A stretch of DNA of 64,000 nucleotides from Mycolicibacterium chubuense (GTDB taxonomy: Bacteria; Actinomycetota; Actinomycetes; Mycobacteriales; Mycobacteriaceae). The DNA is taken from the NCBI RefSeq assembly GCF_001044255.1, contig NZ_JYNX01000059.1, positions 21,059 through 85,058 of the forward strand. The letters are read 5' to 3'. Below the pieces are notes generated by a model. It searched no databases. It saw nothing but the letters and a program-made list of their open reading frames with translations, and had not been told where the DNA came from. Positions within the stretch are counted from its first letter, which is position 1. Each line of letters opens with the position of its first letter. Of the stretch, positions 36,985 through 45,809 are shown one piece after another. Position numbers and translations under genes: made by a program.

Positions 36985-37986
36985 ATGCGGGCCGCAGTCC
37001 TCGTCGAACCGGAAGTGATCGACATTCAAGATCGGCCGATCCCGGCCCCAGCGAGCGGAGAAGTGCTGGTCCACGTGTCAGCCGTAGGCGTGTGCGGGTC
37101 GGATACGCATTACTACCGGCACGGCAGGGTCGGGAGTTTCCTCGTCGACGGCCCGCTCGTGCTCGGCCACGAAGCCGCCGGCACCATCGTCGCCGTCGGA
37201 GACGGCGTCCCCTGCTCGCGACTGGGTCAACGAGTGTCGGTCGAGCCACAGAAACCGGACCCCGACAGCGCCGAAACCCGCAGCGGCCGCTACAACCTCT
37301 GCCCGCACATGCGGTTCTACGGGACACCTCCGGTGGATGGAGCGCTCTGCGATTATGTGACGATCGGAGCCACCTTCGCCCACCCGGTGCCCGACACCAT
37401 CTCCGACGAAGCCGCCGCACTGTGCGAGCCGCTGTCAGTGGGAATCGCCGCCGTCCGGAAGACCGGGGTGACCGGCGGCTCGCGCGTACTGATCGCAGGG
37501 GCGGGACCGATCGGCATCGTGGTCGCGCAAGTCGCCCGCGCCTACGGGGCCACAGACATTGTCGTGACAGACCTCGACGAATCGCGCCGCATGCGTGCCC
37601 GCGACTTCGGGGCGACGGCGGCCGTCGATCCCGCCACCGACGATCTCGCGGACCTGAGAGTCGACGCCTTCATCGACGCGTCGGGGGCTCCCGCAGCGGT
37701 CATGGCAGGAATGTCGACGGTGCGCCCAGCCGGATCCGTGGTCCTGGTGGGCTCGGGTGCGGAGACGATGACACTCCCCACCCAGCTGATCCAGAATCGT
37801 GAGCTGGTGGTGACGGGGGTGTTCCGCTACGCCAACACATGGCCTTCCGCGATTGCGCTCGTCGAACGGGGACTGGTGGATCTCGACGCGATGGTCACCA
37901 GTAGATTCCCGCTCGAGGAGACCGCGGAAGCTCTCGACGCCGACCGCGTCCCCGGTAGCGTCAAGGCCGTGGTGGCGATCTCATGA
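36985..37986 (+). CDS. Zinc-dependent polyol (sorbitol/xylitol-type) dehydrogenase
   Basis: 333 residues from ATG 36985. A medium-chain dehydrogenase with the zinc motif 'GHEAAG', the ligand Cys in 'VGVCGSDTHYY', and nucleotide motif 'AGAGPIGIV'. Substrate-zone 'PHMRFYGTPPVDGALCDYV' matches L-iditol/sorbitol dehydrogenases, which oxidise polyols to ketoses. GAAGG lies five bases before this ATG. An upstream in-frame ATG 36943 falls in the second operator half and has no ribosome site. The next gene overlaps by four bases. The exact polyol is inferred from operon context only. Confidence 0.88.
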   Translation: MRAAVLVEPEVIDIQDRPIPAPASGEVLVHVSAVGVCGSDTHYYRHGRVGSFLVDGPLVLGHEAAGTIVAVGDGVPCSRLGQRVSVEPQKPDPDSAETRSGRYNLCPHMRFYGTPPVDGALCDYVTIGATFAHPVPDTISDEAAALCEPLSVGIAAVRKTGVTGGSRVLIAGAGPIGIVVAQVARAYGATDIVVTDLDESRRMRARDFGATAAVDPATDDLADLRVDAFIDASGAPAAVMAGMSTVRPAGSVVLVGSGAETMTLPTQLIQNRELVVTGVFRYANTWPSAIALVERGLVDLDAMVTSRFPLEETAEALDADRVPGSVKAVVAIS

Positions 37987-39395
37987 AACTCAACCGCTCG
38001 ACCCTTGCCCACCTCCCCGTCGCCGGCCCCACGTACGACCGGAGTGAGATCGGCATCGGCATAGTGCATTTCGGAGTTGGCGGATTCCACCGCGCTCACC
38101 AGGCGATGTACGTGGACCAGTTGCTGGAGCGCGGCCTGGCCCGGGAATGGGGAATCTGCGGTGTCGGGGTGATGCCCGCCGACCAGCGGATGAAGGCGGC
38201 GCTGGACGCACAGGACGGCCTCTACACGTTGATCCTGATGAACCCCGATGGTTCTCGAGACGTTCGGGTGATCGGCTCCATCCTGGACTTCCGCTACGCC
38301 CCGGATGACCCGGAGGCGGTGATCGAATTGCTGGCGGCTCCCACCACCCGGATGGTGTCGATGACGATCACCGAAGGCGGCTATCAGATCGACAACGCCG
38401 GTGAGCTCTCGGTTTTCGGCTTGGTCACCGAATCGCTGGCGCGGCGCCGGGCACGCGGTATCCCATCGCCCACGATCGTGTCGTGCGACAACATCGAGGG
38501 TAACGGTGACATCGCCCGGCGCGCGTTCACCGACTACGCCGACAGACATCATCCAGGCCTCTCCGAGTGGATGACAGGTCAAACGAAGTTCCCCAACTCG
38601 ATGGTGGATCGGATCACGCCGGTCACGACGCCTGAGGTCGTCTCCTCGCTGGCGCAAGAGTACGACGTCGAGGACCAATGGCCGGTGGTCGCCGAACCGT
38701 TCACCGCGTGGGTGCTCGAAGACGACTTCGCCGAGGGCCGGCCGCCACTGGAGGACGCCGGCGTTCTCATGGTCGAGGACGTCACGCCGTACGAGTTGAT
38801 GAAATTGCGCCTGCTCAACGCCAGCCACCAGGGTCTGTGCTACTTCGCCTACCTGGCCGGCTATCGGCTCGTGCACGAGGCCGCGGGCGATCCTCTCTTC
38901 GCGGAATTTCTTGTGGCATACATGGATTCAGAGGCGACCCCGACTCTCAAACCCGTTCCGGGCATCGACCTCGCCGACTACAAGCGAACGCTCATCGAAC
39001 GCTTCGCCAATCCGGGGGTGCGGGACACCATTGCGCGGCTGTGCGCCGACTCCTCCGACCGCATCCCGAAGTGGCTGCTGCCTGTGATCCGCGCCAATCT
39101 CCAGAGCAACAGGCCGGTCCGCCTCTCCGCGGCGATCGTGGCGAGCTGGGCGCGCTATGCCGAGGGGGTCGACGAGCAAGGCGAGGCGATCGAGGTGGTC
39201 GACCACCTCGCGGACTCCCTGATCCCGATTGCGCGGTCGCAGCGGAATGATCCGTTGGCCTTCGTCGAGAATGCAGAGGTATTCGGCGATCTCGCGCAGC
39301 AAGCCCGCTTCGTCGAGGCCTACCGGTGGGCGCTGGAATCCCTGCACAGCGAAGGCGCACGGGCAACTCTCGAGAAGCTCAGGGAAGACCGCTGA
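37983..39395 (+). CDS. Mannitol 2-dehydrogenase family protein
   Basis: 470 residues, the usual length of long-chain mannitol dehydrogenases. The N-terminal NAD fold starts at 'IGIVHFGVGGFHRAHQAMYVDQL', 'NIEGNG' and the family signature 'KLRLLNASHQGLCYFAYL' with the catalytic lysine are present. It should oxidise D-mannitol or D-arabitol to fructose or xylulose. ATG 37983 overlaps the upstream stop (ATGA), and its TGA overlaps the kinase ATG by one base, so the three catabolic genes are coupled. Confidence 0.93.
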   Translation: MKLNRSTLAHLPVAGPTYDRSEIGIGIVHFGVGGFHRAHQAMYVDQLLERGLAREWGICGVGVMPADQRMKAALDAQDGLYTLILMNPDGSRDVRVIGSILDFRYAPDDPEAVIELLAAPTTRMVSMTITEGGYQIDNAGELSVFGLVTESLARRRARGIPSPTIVSCDNIEGNGDIARRAFTDYADRHHPGLSEWMTGQTKFPNSMVDRITPVTTPEVVSSLAQEYDVEDQWPVVAEPFTAWVLEDDFAEGRPPLEDAGVLMVEDVTPYELMKLRLLNASHQGLCYFAYLAGYRLVHEAAGDPLFAEFLVAYMDSEATPTLKPVPGIDLADYKRTLIERFANPGVRDTIARLCADSSDRIPKWLLPVIRANLQSNRPVRLSAAIVASWARYAEGVDEQGEAIEVVDHLADSLIPIARSQRNDPLAFVENAEVFGDLAQQARFVEAYRWALESLHSEGARATLEKLREDR

Positions 39396-40318
39396 TGAGC
39401 CGCGCGCTCGTCATCGGCGAGGCGCTGATCGACATCGTCGAACGTGAGGGGCAAGCGACCTCCGAGCACGTCGGAGGAAGCCCGTTGAACGTCGCGGTGG
39501 GCCTGTCGCGGCTCGAGCGGGACGTCGATTTCCTGACGTCGATCGGCGACGACGACCGCGGAAGTCTGATCGCCGACTACGTGGCCGCCGCCGGTGTGCA
39601 CCTGCTGGAGGGCAGCGCAGGGGCGCACCGGACGCCGGTGGCGCGGGCGCTGCTCGACGCGGACGGGGCGGCGACCTACACGTTCGACATCGCCTGGCAG
39701 CTGGACGGCACTCCCGACGTCGATCCGCCTCTGGTGCTCCACACCGGCTCGATCGCCACCGTCCTGGAGCCTGGGTGCTGGGCTGTCGCAGATCTCGTCG
39801 AGCACTTCCATGGGTCGGCGACGATCTCCTTCGACCCGAATGTGCGTCCCGCCCTGGTCACCGACCCGAAGCACACGACGGACCAGATCGAGCGTCTCGT
39901 GGAACGCAGCGATGTCGTCAAAGCCAGCGACGAGGATCTTCGGTGGCTCGACCCCGACAGCACCCCGGAAGAGGTGGCGCAGCGGTGGGCCCGGAAAGGC
40001 CCTGCCGTTGTGGCGATCACGATGGGCGGAGAAGGGGCCTATGCCGTGTCCGCGGCGGGATCGGTGCGCGTTCCCGCCCGTCCGGTTCAGATGGTGGACA
40101 CCGTCGGTGCGGGCGATTCCTTCATGACCGGGATGCTCGACGAACTGTGGTCGCTGGGAATGCTCGGCGCCGATAGACGGGACGACCTCCGCAGCATCGG
40201 GGTCGACCAACTCGAAGCCGTCTTGCAAGCCGCCGTGCTCAACTCCGCCCTGACGGTGGAGAAGGCTGGGGCGTTCCTGCCTGACCGTGCCACTCGCGAC
40301 GCTGCCCGAGAGCGGTGA
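39395..40318 (+). CDS. PfkB-family sugar kinase, probable fructokinase
   Basis: 307 residues. PfkB signature 1 region 'VGGSPLNVAVGLSRLERDVDFL' and signature 2 'DTVGAGDSFMTGML' with the catalytic aspartate are intact; 'LVIGEALIDIVE' is the typical N-terminus of fructokinases. It would phosphorylate the fructose made by the mannitol dehydrogenase. ATG 39395 is within the upstream stop (TGATG). A hairpin follows immediately after the stop and likely ends the operon. Confidence 0.9.
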   Translation: MSRALVIGEALIDIVEREGQATSEHVGGSPLNVAVGLSRLERDVDFLTSIGDDDRGSLIADYVAAAGVHLLEGSAGAHRTPVARALLDADGAATYTFDIAWQLDGTPDVDPPLVLHTGSIATVLEPGCWAVADLVEHFHGSATISFDPNVRPALVTDPKHTTDQIERLVERSDVVKASDEDLRWLDPDSTPEEVAQRWARKGPAVVAITMGGEGAYAVSAAGSVRVPARPVQMVDTVGAGDSFMTGMLDELWSLGMLGADRRDDLRSIGVDQLEAVLQAAVLNSALTVEKAGAFLPDRATRDAARER

Positions 40319-40325
40319 ACCCGGC

Positions 40326-40352
40326 GCGCAGCCGTCCCCTCCGCGGCTGCGC
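40326..40352 (+). terminator. Hairpin after the polyol catabolic operon
   Basis: Arms GCGCAGCCG (40326-40334) and CGGCTGCGC (40344-40352) pair perfectly around a nine-base loop, seven bases after the kinase stop. There is no T-tract, as is common in mycobacteria. Confidence 0.55.
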
Positions 40353-40440
40353 ACCAGGTTCCGCGTGGTTTCAGCCTCGCGGCAGTACGGGGTGATGGCT
40401 GCAGTAGCGCACTACTGCTTTCTGTGGGGTACCTGAGGCG

Positions 40441-40467
40441 GGTTTCAGATGTGGGGCGTTCAGGTAC
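40441..40467 (+). promoter_or_regulatory. Possible SigF-type promoter for the CsbD gene
   Basis: GGTTTC (40441-40446), 15 bases, AGGTAC (40462-40467) compares with the mycobacterial SigF form GGTTT-N15-17-GGGTA. CsbD proteins belong to general stress regulons in other bacteria, which makes this reading plausible but unproven. Confidence 0.4.
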
Positions 40468-40525
40468 TCCCTACGCAACGACCCGATCTCCGGGCCGGAT
40501 GCGAAAGAGCGAAGGGACCACGCAC

Positions 40526-40699
40526 ATGGGCGCCGACGACAAGGCCAGCAACAAGATCGAAGACCTCGGCGGCAAGGCCAAGGAGGGTCTCGGCAAGGTG
40601 ACCGGTGACAAGAGCACCGAGAACGAGGGCAAGGCGGACCAGGCCAAGTCCAGCCTCAAGGACGCGGTCGAGAACGTGAAGGACGCCTTCAAGAAGTAG
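40526..40699 (+). CDS. CsbD-family stress-response protein
   Basis: 57 residues, very hydrophilic and rich in Lys, Asp, Glu and Gly. The pattern 'DKASNKIEDLGGKAKEGLGKVTGD' followed by 'AKSSLKDAVENVKDAFKK' is that of CsbD-like proteins, small general-stress proteins of unknown mechanism. ATG 40526 is preceded by GAAGGGA (40511-40517). A SigF-like promoter lies about 60 bases upstream and a good terminator directly after the stop, so it is a single-gene transcript. Confidence 0.88.
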   Translation: MGADDKASNKIEDLGGKAKEGLGKVTGDKSTENEGKADQAKSSLKDAVENVKDAFKK

Positions 40700-40714
40700 A
40701 AGACTTCTGCGGTC

Positions 40715-40743
40715 AGCCCGTCACCCCGCTGGGGTGGCGGGCT
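40715..40743 (+). terminator. Terminator after the CsbD gene
   Basis: Arms AGCCCGTCACCCC and GGGGTGGCGGGCT (13 pairs including one G-U) enclose a three-base loop, followed by GTTCTG. Strong stem with a short T content. Confidence 0.7.
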
Positions 40744-40774
40744 GTTCTGCATGCCAAAACTGCTGATCAGAGGC

Positions 40775-40780
40775 TATAAT
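40775..40780 (+). promoter_or_regulatory. Consensus -10 (TATAAT) before the VWA gene
   Basis: A perfect TATAAT, very rare in this GC-rich DNA, is followed by a run of seven G. Upstream ATGCCA or TGCCAA (18 or 17 bases away) is a weak -35. A start near 40787 would give a leader of about 144 bases before ATG 40931. Confidence 0.5.
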
Positions 40781-40930
40781 TGGGGGGGTTCGGGCTCCGC
40801 GAGAGACGCCCGGCCATCCCACGCCGAGGTCGGCACCGACCCCTCGACGCCGGTGGCGACACACGGCTTGCGCGCCGTCGGTCCGCACACGAACGCCGGA
40901 CATTCATCACTTCCGCATGAGAGGCGTTCG

Positions 40931-41575
40931 ATGACCGACCCCGACAAGACCCTGATCGCTGCACTGCTGGATCGCTCCGGCTCCATGGAAACCTCCAAGG
41001 AGGCCACCGAGGACGGCTGGCGGGAACTGATCAACGAGCAACGCCTGCTGCCCGGGCAGTGCCAGATGACGCTCGCTCAGTTCGACACCGACTACGAGGT
41101 CGTCTATCCCCCGACCCCGATCGAGACGGTTCCCGACCTGGTCGTGCGTCCGCGCGGGATGACGGCCCTGCTCGACGCGGTCGGGCGCTTCGTCACCGAG
41201 GTCGGCGCTCACCTCGCCGCACTCCCCGAGGATCAGCGGCCGGGTCACGTCATCTGCGTGATCATGACCGACGGCATGGAGAACGCCAGCCACGAATGGA
41301 CCTGGCAGGCGGTGAAGTATCTGATCACCACCCAACGGGATCAGTGGCAGTGGAAGTTCCTCTTCATCGGCGCCAACATCGACGCGGTCGAGGTGGGCGC
41401 CCGGATGGGGTTCAGCGCGGGCGACTCGATCACCTACGACGACTCCCACTACGAATCCACGGTCGCCGTGATGGCGTCAGCGAGGGAGATGGTGCGACGG
41501 ACACGCGGCGGCGAGGACGCCGCGTTCTCGCCTGCGGACCGGGAGGCCGCGCTGGGCGGCCCGCAGCGGCAGTGA
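40931..41575 (+). CDS. VWA-domain protein
   Basis: 214 residues making a single von Willebrand factor A domain. The metal-ion-dependent adhesion site DxSxS is seen as 'LLDRSGSM', with later contacts in 'RGMTALLDAV' and 'MTDGMENAS'. No signal peptide or membrane span, so it acts in the cytoplasm, probably as a protein-binding module. ATG 40931 is chosen; the frame is open from 40751 but without similarity to the domain. A leader of about 144 bases separates it from a consensus -10. Confidence 0.87.
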   Translation: MTDPDKTLIAALLDRSGSMETSKEATEDGWRELINEQRLLPGQCQMTLAQFDTDYEVVYPPTPIETVPDLVVRPRGMTALLDAVGRFVTEVGAHLAALPEDQRPGHVICVIMTDGMENASHEWTWQAVKYLITTQRDQWQWKFLFIGANIDAVEVGARMGFSAGDSITYDDSHYESTVAVMASAREMVRRTRGGEDAAFSPADREAALGGPQRQ

Positions 41576-41581
41576 CGACAA

Positions 41582-41615
41582 AACCGCCCTTGCCTGCGCG
41601 AACAGGAGGGCGGTT
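41582..41615. terminator. Bidirectional hairpin between VWA gene and tRNA
   Basis: AACCGCCCT (41582-41590) pairs with AGGGCGGTT (41607-41615). It can end the VWA transcript and, in the other direction, the tRNA-Ser transcript whose 3' CCA is two bases away. Confidence 0.6.
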
Positions 41616-41616
41616 C

Positions 41617-41707
41617 TGGCGGTGGCGGAGGGATTTGAACCCTCGGACGGGGGTTACCCGTCACACGCTTTCGAGGCGTGCTCCTTAGGCCGCTCGGACA
41701 CGCCACC
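41617..41707 (-). tRNA. tRNA-Ser (anticodon CGA)
   Basis: On the minus strand GGTGGCG pairs with CGCCACC as acceptor stem, followed by discriminator G and an encoded CCA. The anticodon arm is CACGC-CTCGAAA-GCGTG with anticodon CGA, reading UCG codons. The long variable arm (GACGGGTAACCCCCGTC region) marks it as a class II serine tRNA. The T arm has GGTTCAAATCC. 91 bases including CCA. Confidence 0.95.
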
Positions 41708-41822
41708 GTGTGGCAGCTTACCGAGCGAGGGCTCATGACCCAAACCGGCCGTCGAGCGTGCAACTTCAGCACGATTCCGGGCAGGATCCGTGAAAGAAGT
41801 GCACGTTCGGCGCCGGCCCCGC

Positions 41823-42272
41823 TCAGCGCTGTCGTGCGAAGAACTCCTCCAGCGGCGCCGCGCACAGCTCGGCCAACACTCCGCCGCGGACCTGCGGCCG
41901 GTGCGTCAGCCGGCGATCGCGGACCACGTCCCACAGCGAGCCGACCGCGCCGGTCTTGGGTTCCCACGCCCCGAACACGACGCGAGCCACCCGCGCCATC
42001 ACCAGCGCGCCCGCGCACATGGTGCACGGCTCCACCGTCACCGCCAGCGTCGCGCCCTCCAGCCGCCAGCCGTCGCCCAGCACCACAGCGGCCGCGCGCA
42101 GCGCCAGCATCTCCGCGTGCGCGGTCGGATCGCCGAGTTCCTCGCGGGCATTGGCCGCCCGCGCCAGCACGGTCCCGTCCGCGGCGACCACCACCGCACC
42201 GATCGGCACGTCGCGGGGTCCCGCGGTGGCGGCGGCCGCCAGGGCGGCGCGGATCAGGTCCTCGTCGGTCAC
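41823..42272 (-). CDS. tadA: tRNA-specific adenosine deaminase
   Basis: 149 residues. The deaminase zinc motif is complete: His52 and Glu54 in 'AHAEM', Cys83 and Cys86 in 'PCTMCAGAL'. It converts A34 to inosine in tRNA(Arg)ACG. Start overlaps the stop of the TadA-associated gene by four bases (GTGA on the minus strand), forming a two-gene operon conserved in actinobacteria. 115 bases separate its end from the tRNA-Ser gene. Confidence 0.94.
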   Translation of the reverse strand: MTDEDLIRAALAAAATAGPRDVPIGAVVVAADGTVLARAANAREELGDPTAHAEMLALRAAAVVLGDGWRLEGATLAVTVEPCTMCAGALVMARVARVVFGAWEPKTGAVGSLWDVVRDRRLTHRPQVRGGVLAELCAAPLEEFFARQR

Positions 42273-42793
42273 CGGCCCAATCGATCGAGCACCGCGGCCA
42301 ACTCGTCGGCGAAGCCCATCTCGCGGGCGATGCGGCCCACCTGCTCGTCGGCGTACAGGTCGTCGCTCTCGTCGAGGATCACGCCGAGCACCGCCTCGGG
42401 CAGCCCGATGTCGGACAGCACGCCCAGATCGCCCTCCTCGAACGGGTCGGCGCTCTCCAGCTCCTCCTCGTCGAAGTCGGCGTCGAGCTTCTCGAGTACC
42501 TCGGCCGCGATGTCGTAGTCCAGTGCGGCCGTCGCGTCCGAGAGCAGCAGCCGGGTGCCCGACGGGGCGGGCCGGACGATCACGAAGAATTCGTCGTCGA
42601 TGTCCAGAAGTCCGAAAACCGCTCCGGCACTGCGGAGTTCACGCAGCTCGGTTTCGGCGGCCGACAGGCTGGTCAGCGCGTCGGGCCGCAACGCGGTGCA
42701 CCGCCAGGTGCCGTCCTCGCGCACCACCGCCACCGCGAAGCCGTCCGGGACATCCGCCGACCGCTCCTGAGCCTGTGCACGCTGCGCTGCCAT
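42269..42793 (-). CDS. TadA-associated acidic protein
   Basis: 174 residues, strongly acidic in the middle ('LEKLDADFDEEELESADPFEEGDLG'), with the pattern of the actinobacterial family always encoded before tadA (Rv3753c-like). Function unknown; a role as a TadA partner is inferred from constant linkage. A TACGGT -10 ends eight bases before ATG 42793, suggesting a nearly leaderless transcript. Divergent from tyrA. Confidence 0.85.
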   Translation of the reverse strand: MAAQRAQAQERSADVPDGFAVAVVREDGTWRCTALRPDALTSLSAAETELRELRSAGAVFGLLDIDDEFFVIVRPAPSGTRLLLSDATAALDYDIAAEVLEKLDADFDEEELESADPFEEGDLGVLSDIGLPEAVLGVILDESDDLYADEQVGRIAREMGFADELAAVLDRLGR

Positions 42794-42801
42794 GAGAGGT
42801 A

Positions 42802-42807
42802 ACCGTA
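42802..42807 (-). promoter_or_regulatory. -10 element (TACGGT) for the tadA operon
   Basis: Minus strand TACGGT, eight bases, then ATG 42793. Confidence 0.4.
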
Positions 42808-42852
42808 GTCCCCTGCCATGGCCTTGACCATGTCATATGCCAACCTGAACGG

Positions 42853-43812
42853 GTGAGGAAGACACCGGTCTGCGTCGTCGGTCTCGGGTTGATCGGCGGC
42901 TCGCTGATGCGGGCGGCGCACGCCGCCGGGCGCGACGTGTTCGGCTACAACCGGTCGGTCGAGGGCGTCGAGGCCGCCCGCTTCGACGGATACGACGCCA
43001 CCACCCGTCTCGACGAGGCGCTGACGCGGGCGGCCGAGACCGGCGCCCTGATCGTCCTGGCGGTGCCTGTACCGGCCCTGGGCCTGATGCTGGCGCACGT
43101 CCGCTCCACCGCCCCGCTCTGCCCGCTGACCGACGTCACGAGCGTCAAGGGCGCCGTCCTCGAGGAGGTCGGCCGGGCCGGACTGCTCGACCGGTTCGTC
43201 GGGGGCCACCCGATGACGGGCACCGCGCAGTCCGGTTGGACGGCCGGGGACGCCCGGCTCTTCGTCGATGCGCCGTGGGTGGTCAGCGTCGACGACCACG
43301 TCGACCCGGAGGTCTGGACAGAGGTGACTGCGCTGGCGCTGGACTGCCACGCGTTCGTCGTGCCCGCGCGCTCGGACGAACACGACCGGGCGGCCGCGAC
43401 GATCTCGCATCTGCCCCACCTGTTCGCCGAGGCGCTGGCCGCCACCGCCGGGCAGGTCCCGCTGGCGTTTGCGCTGGCGGCGGGCTCCTTCCGCGACGGC
43501 ACCCGGGTCGCGGCAACGGCGCCGAACCTGGTGCGCGCGATGTGCGAGGCCAACGCCGACGAACTGCTGCCCGTCCTCGACGAGAGTCTGCGGCTGCTCA
43601 CCGACGCCCGCGACCAGCTGGCCCACCACAGGTCGGTGGCCGGGCTCGTGGAGGCCGGGCATTCGGCCCGGGTGCGCTACGACAGCTTCAGCCGGCCCGA
43701 GATCGTCGGGATCGCGGTCGGCGCGCAGGGCTGGCGCGACGAACTGGCCGCCGCCGGACGGGCCGGCGGGGTGATCAGATCCGCTCTGCCAACCCGGGAT
43801 AGTCGCGGATGA
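42853..43812 (+). CDS. tyrA: Prephenate dehydrogenase
   Basis: 319 residues. The NAD fold begins '[16 protein letters not shown]', '[15 protein letters not shown]' and '[15 protein letters not shown]' contain the conserved substrate-binding and catalytic histidine regions. It oxidatively decarboxylates prephenate to 4-hydroxyphenylpyruvate in tyrosine synthesis. No ACT domain is present. GTG 42853 is the start. Gene order with tadA and the pro genes is that of M. tuberculosis. The 3' end overlaps the convergent gene by 38 bases. Confidence 0.92.
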   Translation: MRKTPVCVVGLGLIGGSLMRAAHAAGRDVFGYNRSVEGVEAARFDGYDATTRLDEALTRAAETGALIVLAVPVPALGLMLAHVRSTAPLCPLTDVTSVKGAVLEEVGRAGLLDRFVGGHPMTGTAQSGWTAGDARLFVDAPWVVSVDDHVDPEVWTEVTALALDCHAFVVPARSDEHDRAAATISHLPHLFAEALAATAGQVPLAFALAAGSFRDGTRVAATAPNLVRAMCEANADELLPVLDESLRLLTDARDQLAHHRSVAGLVEAGHSARVRYDSFSRPEIVGIAVGAQGWRDELAAAGRAGGVIRSALPTRDSRG

Positions 43813-44371
43813 AGCCGTTCGCGTCGACCGTGACGGTGGTCTGCGCGACGGGTGAATGCAGCTTGATGCCGTCGTCGGAGGCGGAGTAGCTGATGTGTGC
43901 CACGTCGACCGACAGGTCGGGCACCCGCAGGTAGACCACGGGCACGGTGACCGACTCACCGCTGCCGGGCATCACGCCGGTGCGACGGATGGGCAGCGCG
44001 TTGAAGAACGGGCTGAAGATCACGTCGACGTCCAGCGCACCCTCGTACGCCGAGCGGCTGGTCTGCCCGGTGTGTTCCTGCACCAGCCACATGTTCTCTT
44101 CGTCCCGGGCGATCGAGAGCTGCCGCTCGCGCTCGGCCAGTGTGACGGTCATCGACAATCGCTTGGTCGCGCCGACCTCGTCGGTGACGAGGTCATAGGA
44201 GGCGCTGAAGGCGGGGTGCGCGGCAGCGGCAGCCGCAACCACCCGGCCGTACGCCTTGATGCGTTTGCCCGAGAGTTGCACGCGCACCGACTCCATCCGC
44301 GGTTCGTCGGGCGCCCGCCAGGTCAGCACGGCAGGGAAGGAGGTCGCATCAGAGCGATCGGCTTCACTCAT
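43775..44371 (-). CDS. Putative glycolipid-binding domain protein (PF06475-like)
   Basis: 198 residues. '[22 protein letters not shown]' and '[11 protein letters not shown]' are characteristic of the putative glycolipid-binding family; '[18 protein letters not shown]' forms the earlier strands. No signal peptide. Function not established in mycobacteria. ATG 44371 overlaps the end of proZ by four bases, so it may be transcribed with the pro operon. Convergent overlap with tyrA of 38 bases. Confidence 0.85.
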   Translation of the reverse strand: MSEADRSDATSFPAVLTWRAPDEPRMESVRVQLSGKRIKAYGRVVAAAAAAHPAFSASYDLVTDEVGATKRLSMTVTLAERERQLSIARDEENMWLVQEHTGQTSRSAYEGALDVDVIFSPFFNALPIRRTGVMPGSGESVTVPVVYLRVPDLSVDVAHISYSASDDGIKLHSPVAQTTVTVDANGFIRDYPGLAERI

Positions 44372-45144
44372 GGCTCTACCGTAGGCGACGCTCTGCCTCG
44401 TCCGTGGCGGGCTCCCGAACTGGGCTGCGATTCGAGTGCCACTTCGTCGGAGAGGAGCGGCTGCGGCATCGAACGGTTGCCCCGCAGCCGCCCGCTGCCG
44501 GGCACCGACGCCCAGACCGCAAAGGCCAGCGCCGCATCCAGGATCAGCGCCAGCGCGGTCACCATCAGCGCGCCTACCAAGGCGATGTGGAACTCGCGCA
44601 CCTTGATGCCGTCGATCAGATAACGGCCCAGCCCGCCCAGGCTGGCGTAGGCCGCCACGGTCGCCGTCGCGACGATCTGCAGTGTCGCGGTGCGCAGTCC
44701 GCCCAGGATCAGCGGCATCGCGTTGGGTGTCTCGACGCGCAGCAGGATCCGCGACTCCGTCATCCCCATGGACCGGGCCGCGTCGACCACCGCCCGGTCG
44801 ACGTTGGCGATGCCGGCGTACGTGCCGGCCAACAGCGGTGGGATGCCGAGCAGCATCAGCGCCACGGTCGGCGGCACCAGCCCGAGTCCCCACAGCAGCA
44901 CGCCGAGCAGCAGCACCCCCAGCGTCGGCAGCGCCCGCAGCGCGTTGACCCCGGTGACGACGAGGAAGGTGCCGCGGCCGGTGTGCCCGATCAGCATTCC
45001 GATCGGGATCGCGATCAGCGCGGAGAACAACGTGGCGACGGCGGTGTACTGCAGGTGTTCCAGAATGCGGGTGCCCAGCCCGGCCGGGCCACCCCAGTTG
45101 GCCGCGGTGAAGATGAACGACAGCGCCTGCTGCAGGAAGTTCAC
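44368..45144 (-). CDS. proZ: Osmoprotectant ABC transporter permease ProZ
   Basis: 258 residues with about five hydrophobic segments and the permease loop 'DAARSMGMTESRILLRVETPNAMPLI'. It belongs to the OpuCB/OpuCD-like permeases for glycine betaine, choline or proline betaine. Gene order proX-proV-proW-proZ reproduces the mycobacterial osmoprotectant importer. The start overlaps proW by four bases. The C-terminal tail after 'LRGNRSMPQP' is hydrophilic and likely cytoplasmic. Confidence 0.9.
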   Translation of the reverse strand: MNFLQQALSFIFTAANWGGPAGLGTRILEHLQYTAVATLFSALIAIPIGMLIGHTGRGTFLVVTGVNALRALPTLGVLLLGVLLWGLGLVPPTVALMLLGIPPLLAGTYAGIANVDRAVVDAARSMGMTESRILLRVETPNAMPLILGGLRTATLQIVATATVAAYASLGGLGRYLIDGIKVREFHIALVGALMVTALALILDAALAFAVWASVPGSGRLRGNRSMPQPLLSDEVALESQPSSGARHGRGRASPTVEP

Positions 45145-45809
45145 GCGGGCACCCCCTTCTTCGCCGCGGATCCGCGTTGCGCCCTGGTCCAGGGTGTGAG
45201 TGCCTTACCGGCCAGCATGATCAGCGTGTCGATGACGATGGCCAGCACGAAGATCGCGATGATGCCGGCCACGATCTGGTCGCTCTTGTTGGACTGATAG
45301 CCCTCGGTGAACCAGGTGCCCAGACCGCCGATGCCGATCACCGAGCCCACCGACACCATCGAGATGTTGGTGACGGCCACCACCCGCAGACTGGCGATGA
45401 GCACCGGAACAGCAAGCGGCAGTTCGACTTTCAGCATCCGGGTGAGCGGTTTGTAGCCGACGGCGGTGGCGGCGTCGAGCACTGCGGGCGACACCGCGTC
45501 CAGCGCTTCGGGCACGGCGCGCACGAGCAGCGCGACCGTGTACAGCGTCAGCGCGACGATGACGTTGGCCTCGTCGAGGATCCGGGTGGGGATGATCAGC
45601 GGCAGCACCACGAACAGGGCCAGGGATGGGATCGTGAAGATGATGCTCGCCGTCACCGTTGTGAGACGGCGCAGCGCCGTGGTGCGCTGCACGAGCGCGC
45701 CCAGCGGCACCGCGATCACCAACCCCAGCACGATCGGGATCAGCGAGAGCCTCAGATGAATGACCGTCAGCGCCCACAGGTCGTCGAGGTGGGTGAACAG
45801 ATACCGCAT
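45141..45809 (-). CDS. proW: Osmoprotectant ABC transporter permease ProW
   Basis: 222 residues. Membrane spans alternate with the loop 'DAATAVGYKPLTRMLKVELPLAVPVLI'. Pairs with ProZ. ATG 45809 lies inside the proV stop (TAATG on the minus strand), tying translation of the two. The frame remains open upstream to 46097 but that part is a shadow of proV. Confidence 0.9.
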   Translation of the reverse strand: MRYLFTHLDDLWALTVIHLRLSLIPIVLGLVIAVPLGALVQRTTALRRLTTVTASIIFTIPSLALFVVLPLIIPTRILDEANVIVALTLYTVALLVRAVPEALDAVSPAVLDAATAVGYKPLTRMLKVELPLAVPVLIASLRVVAVTNISMVSVGSVIGIGGLGTWFTEGYQSNKSDQIVAGIIAIFVLAIVIDTLIMLAGKALTPWTRAQRGSAAKKGVPA

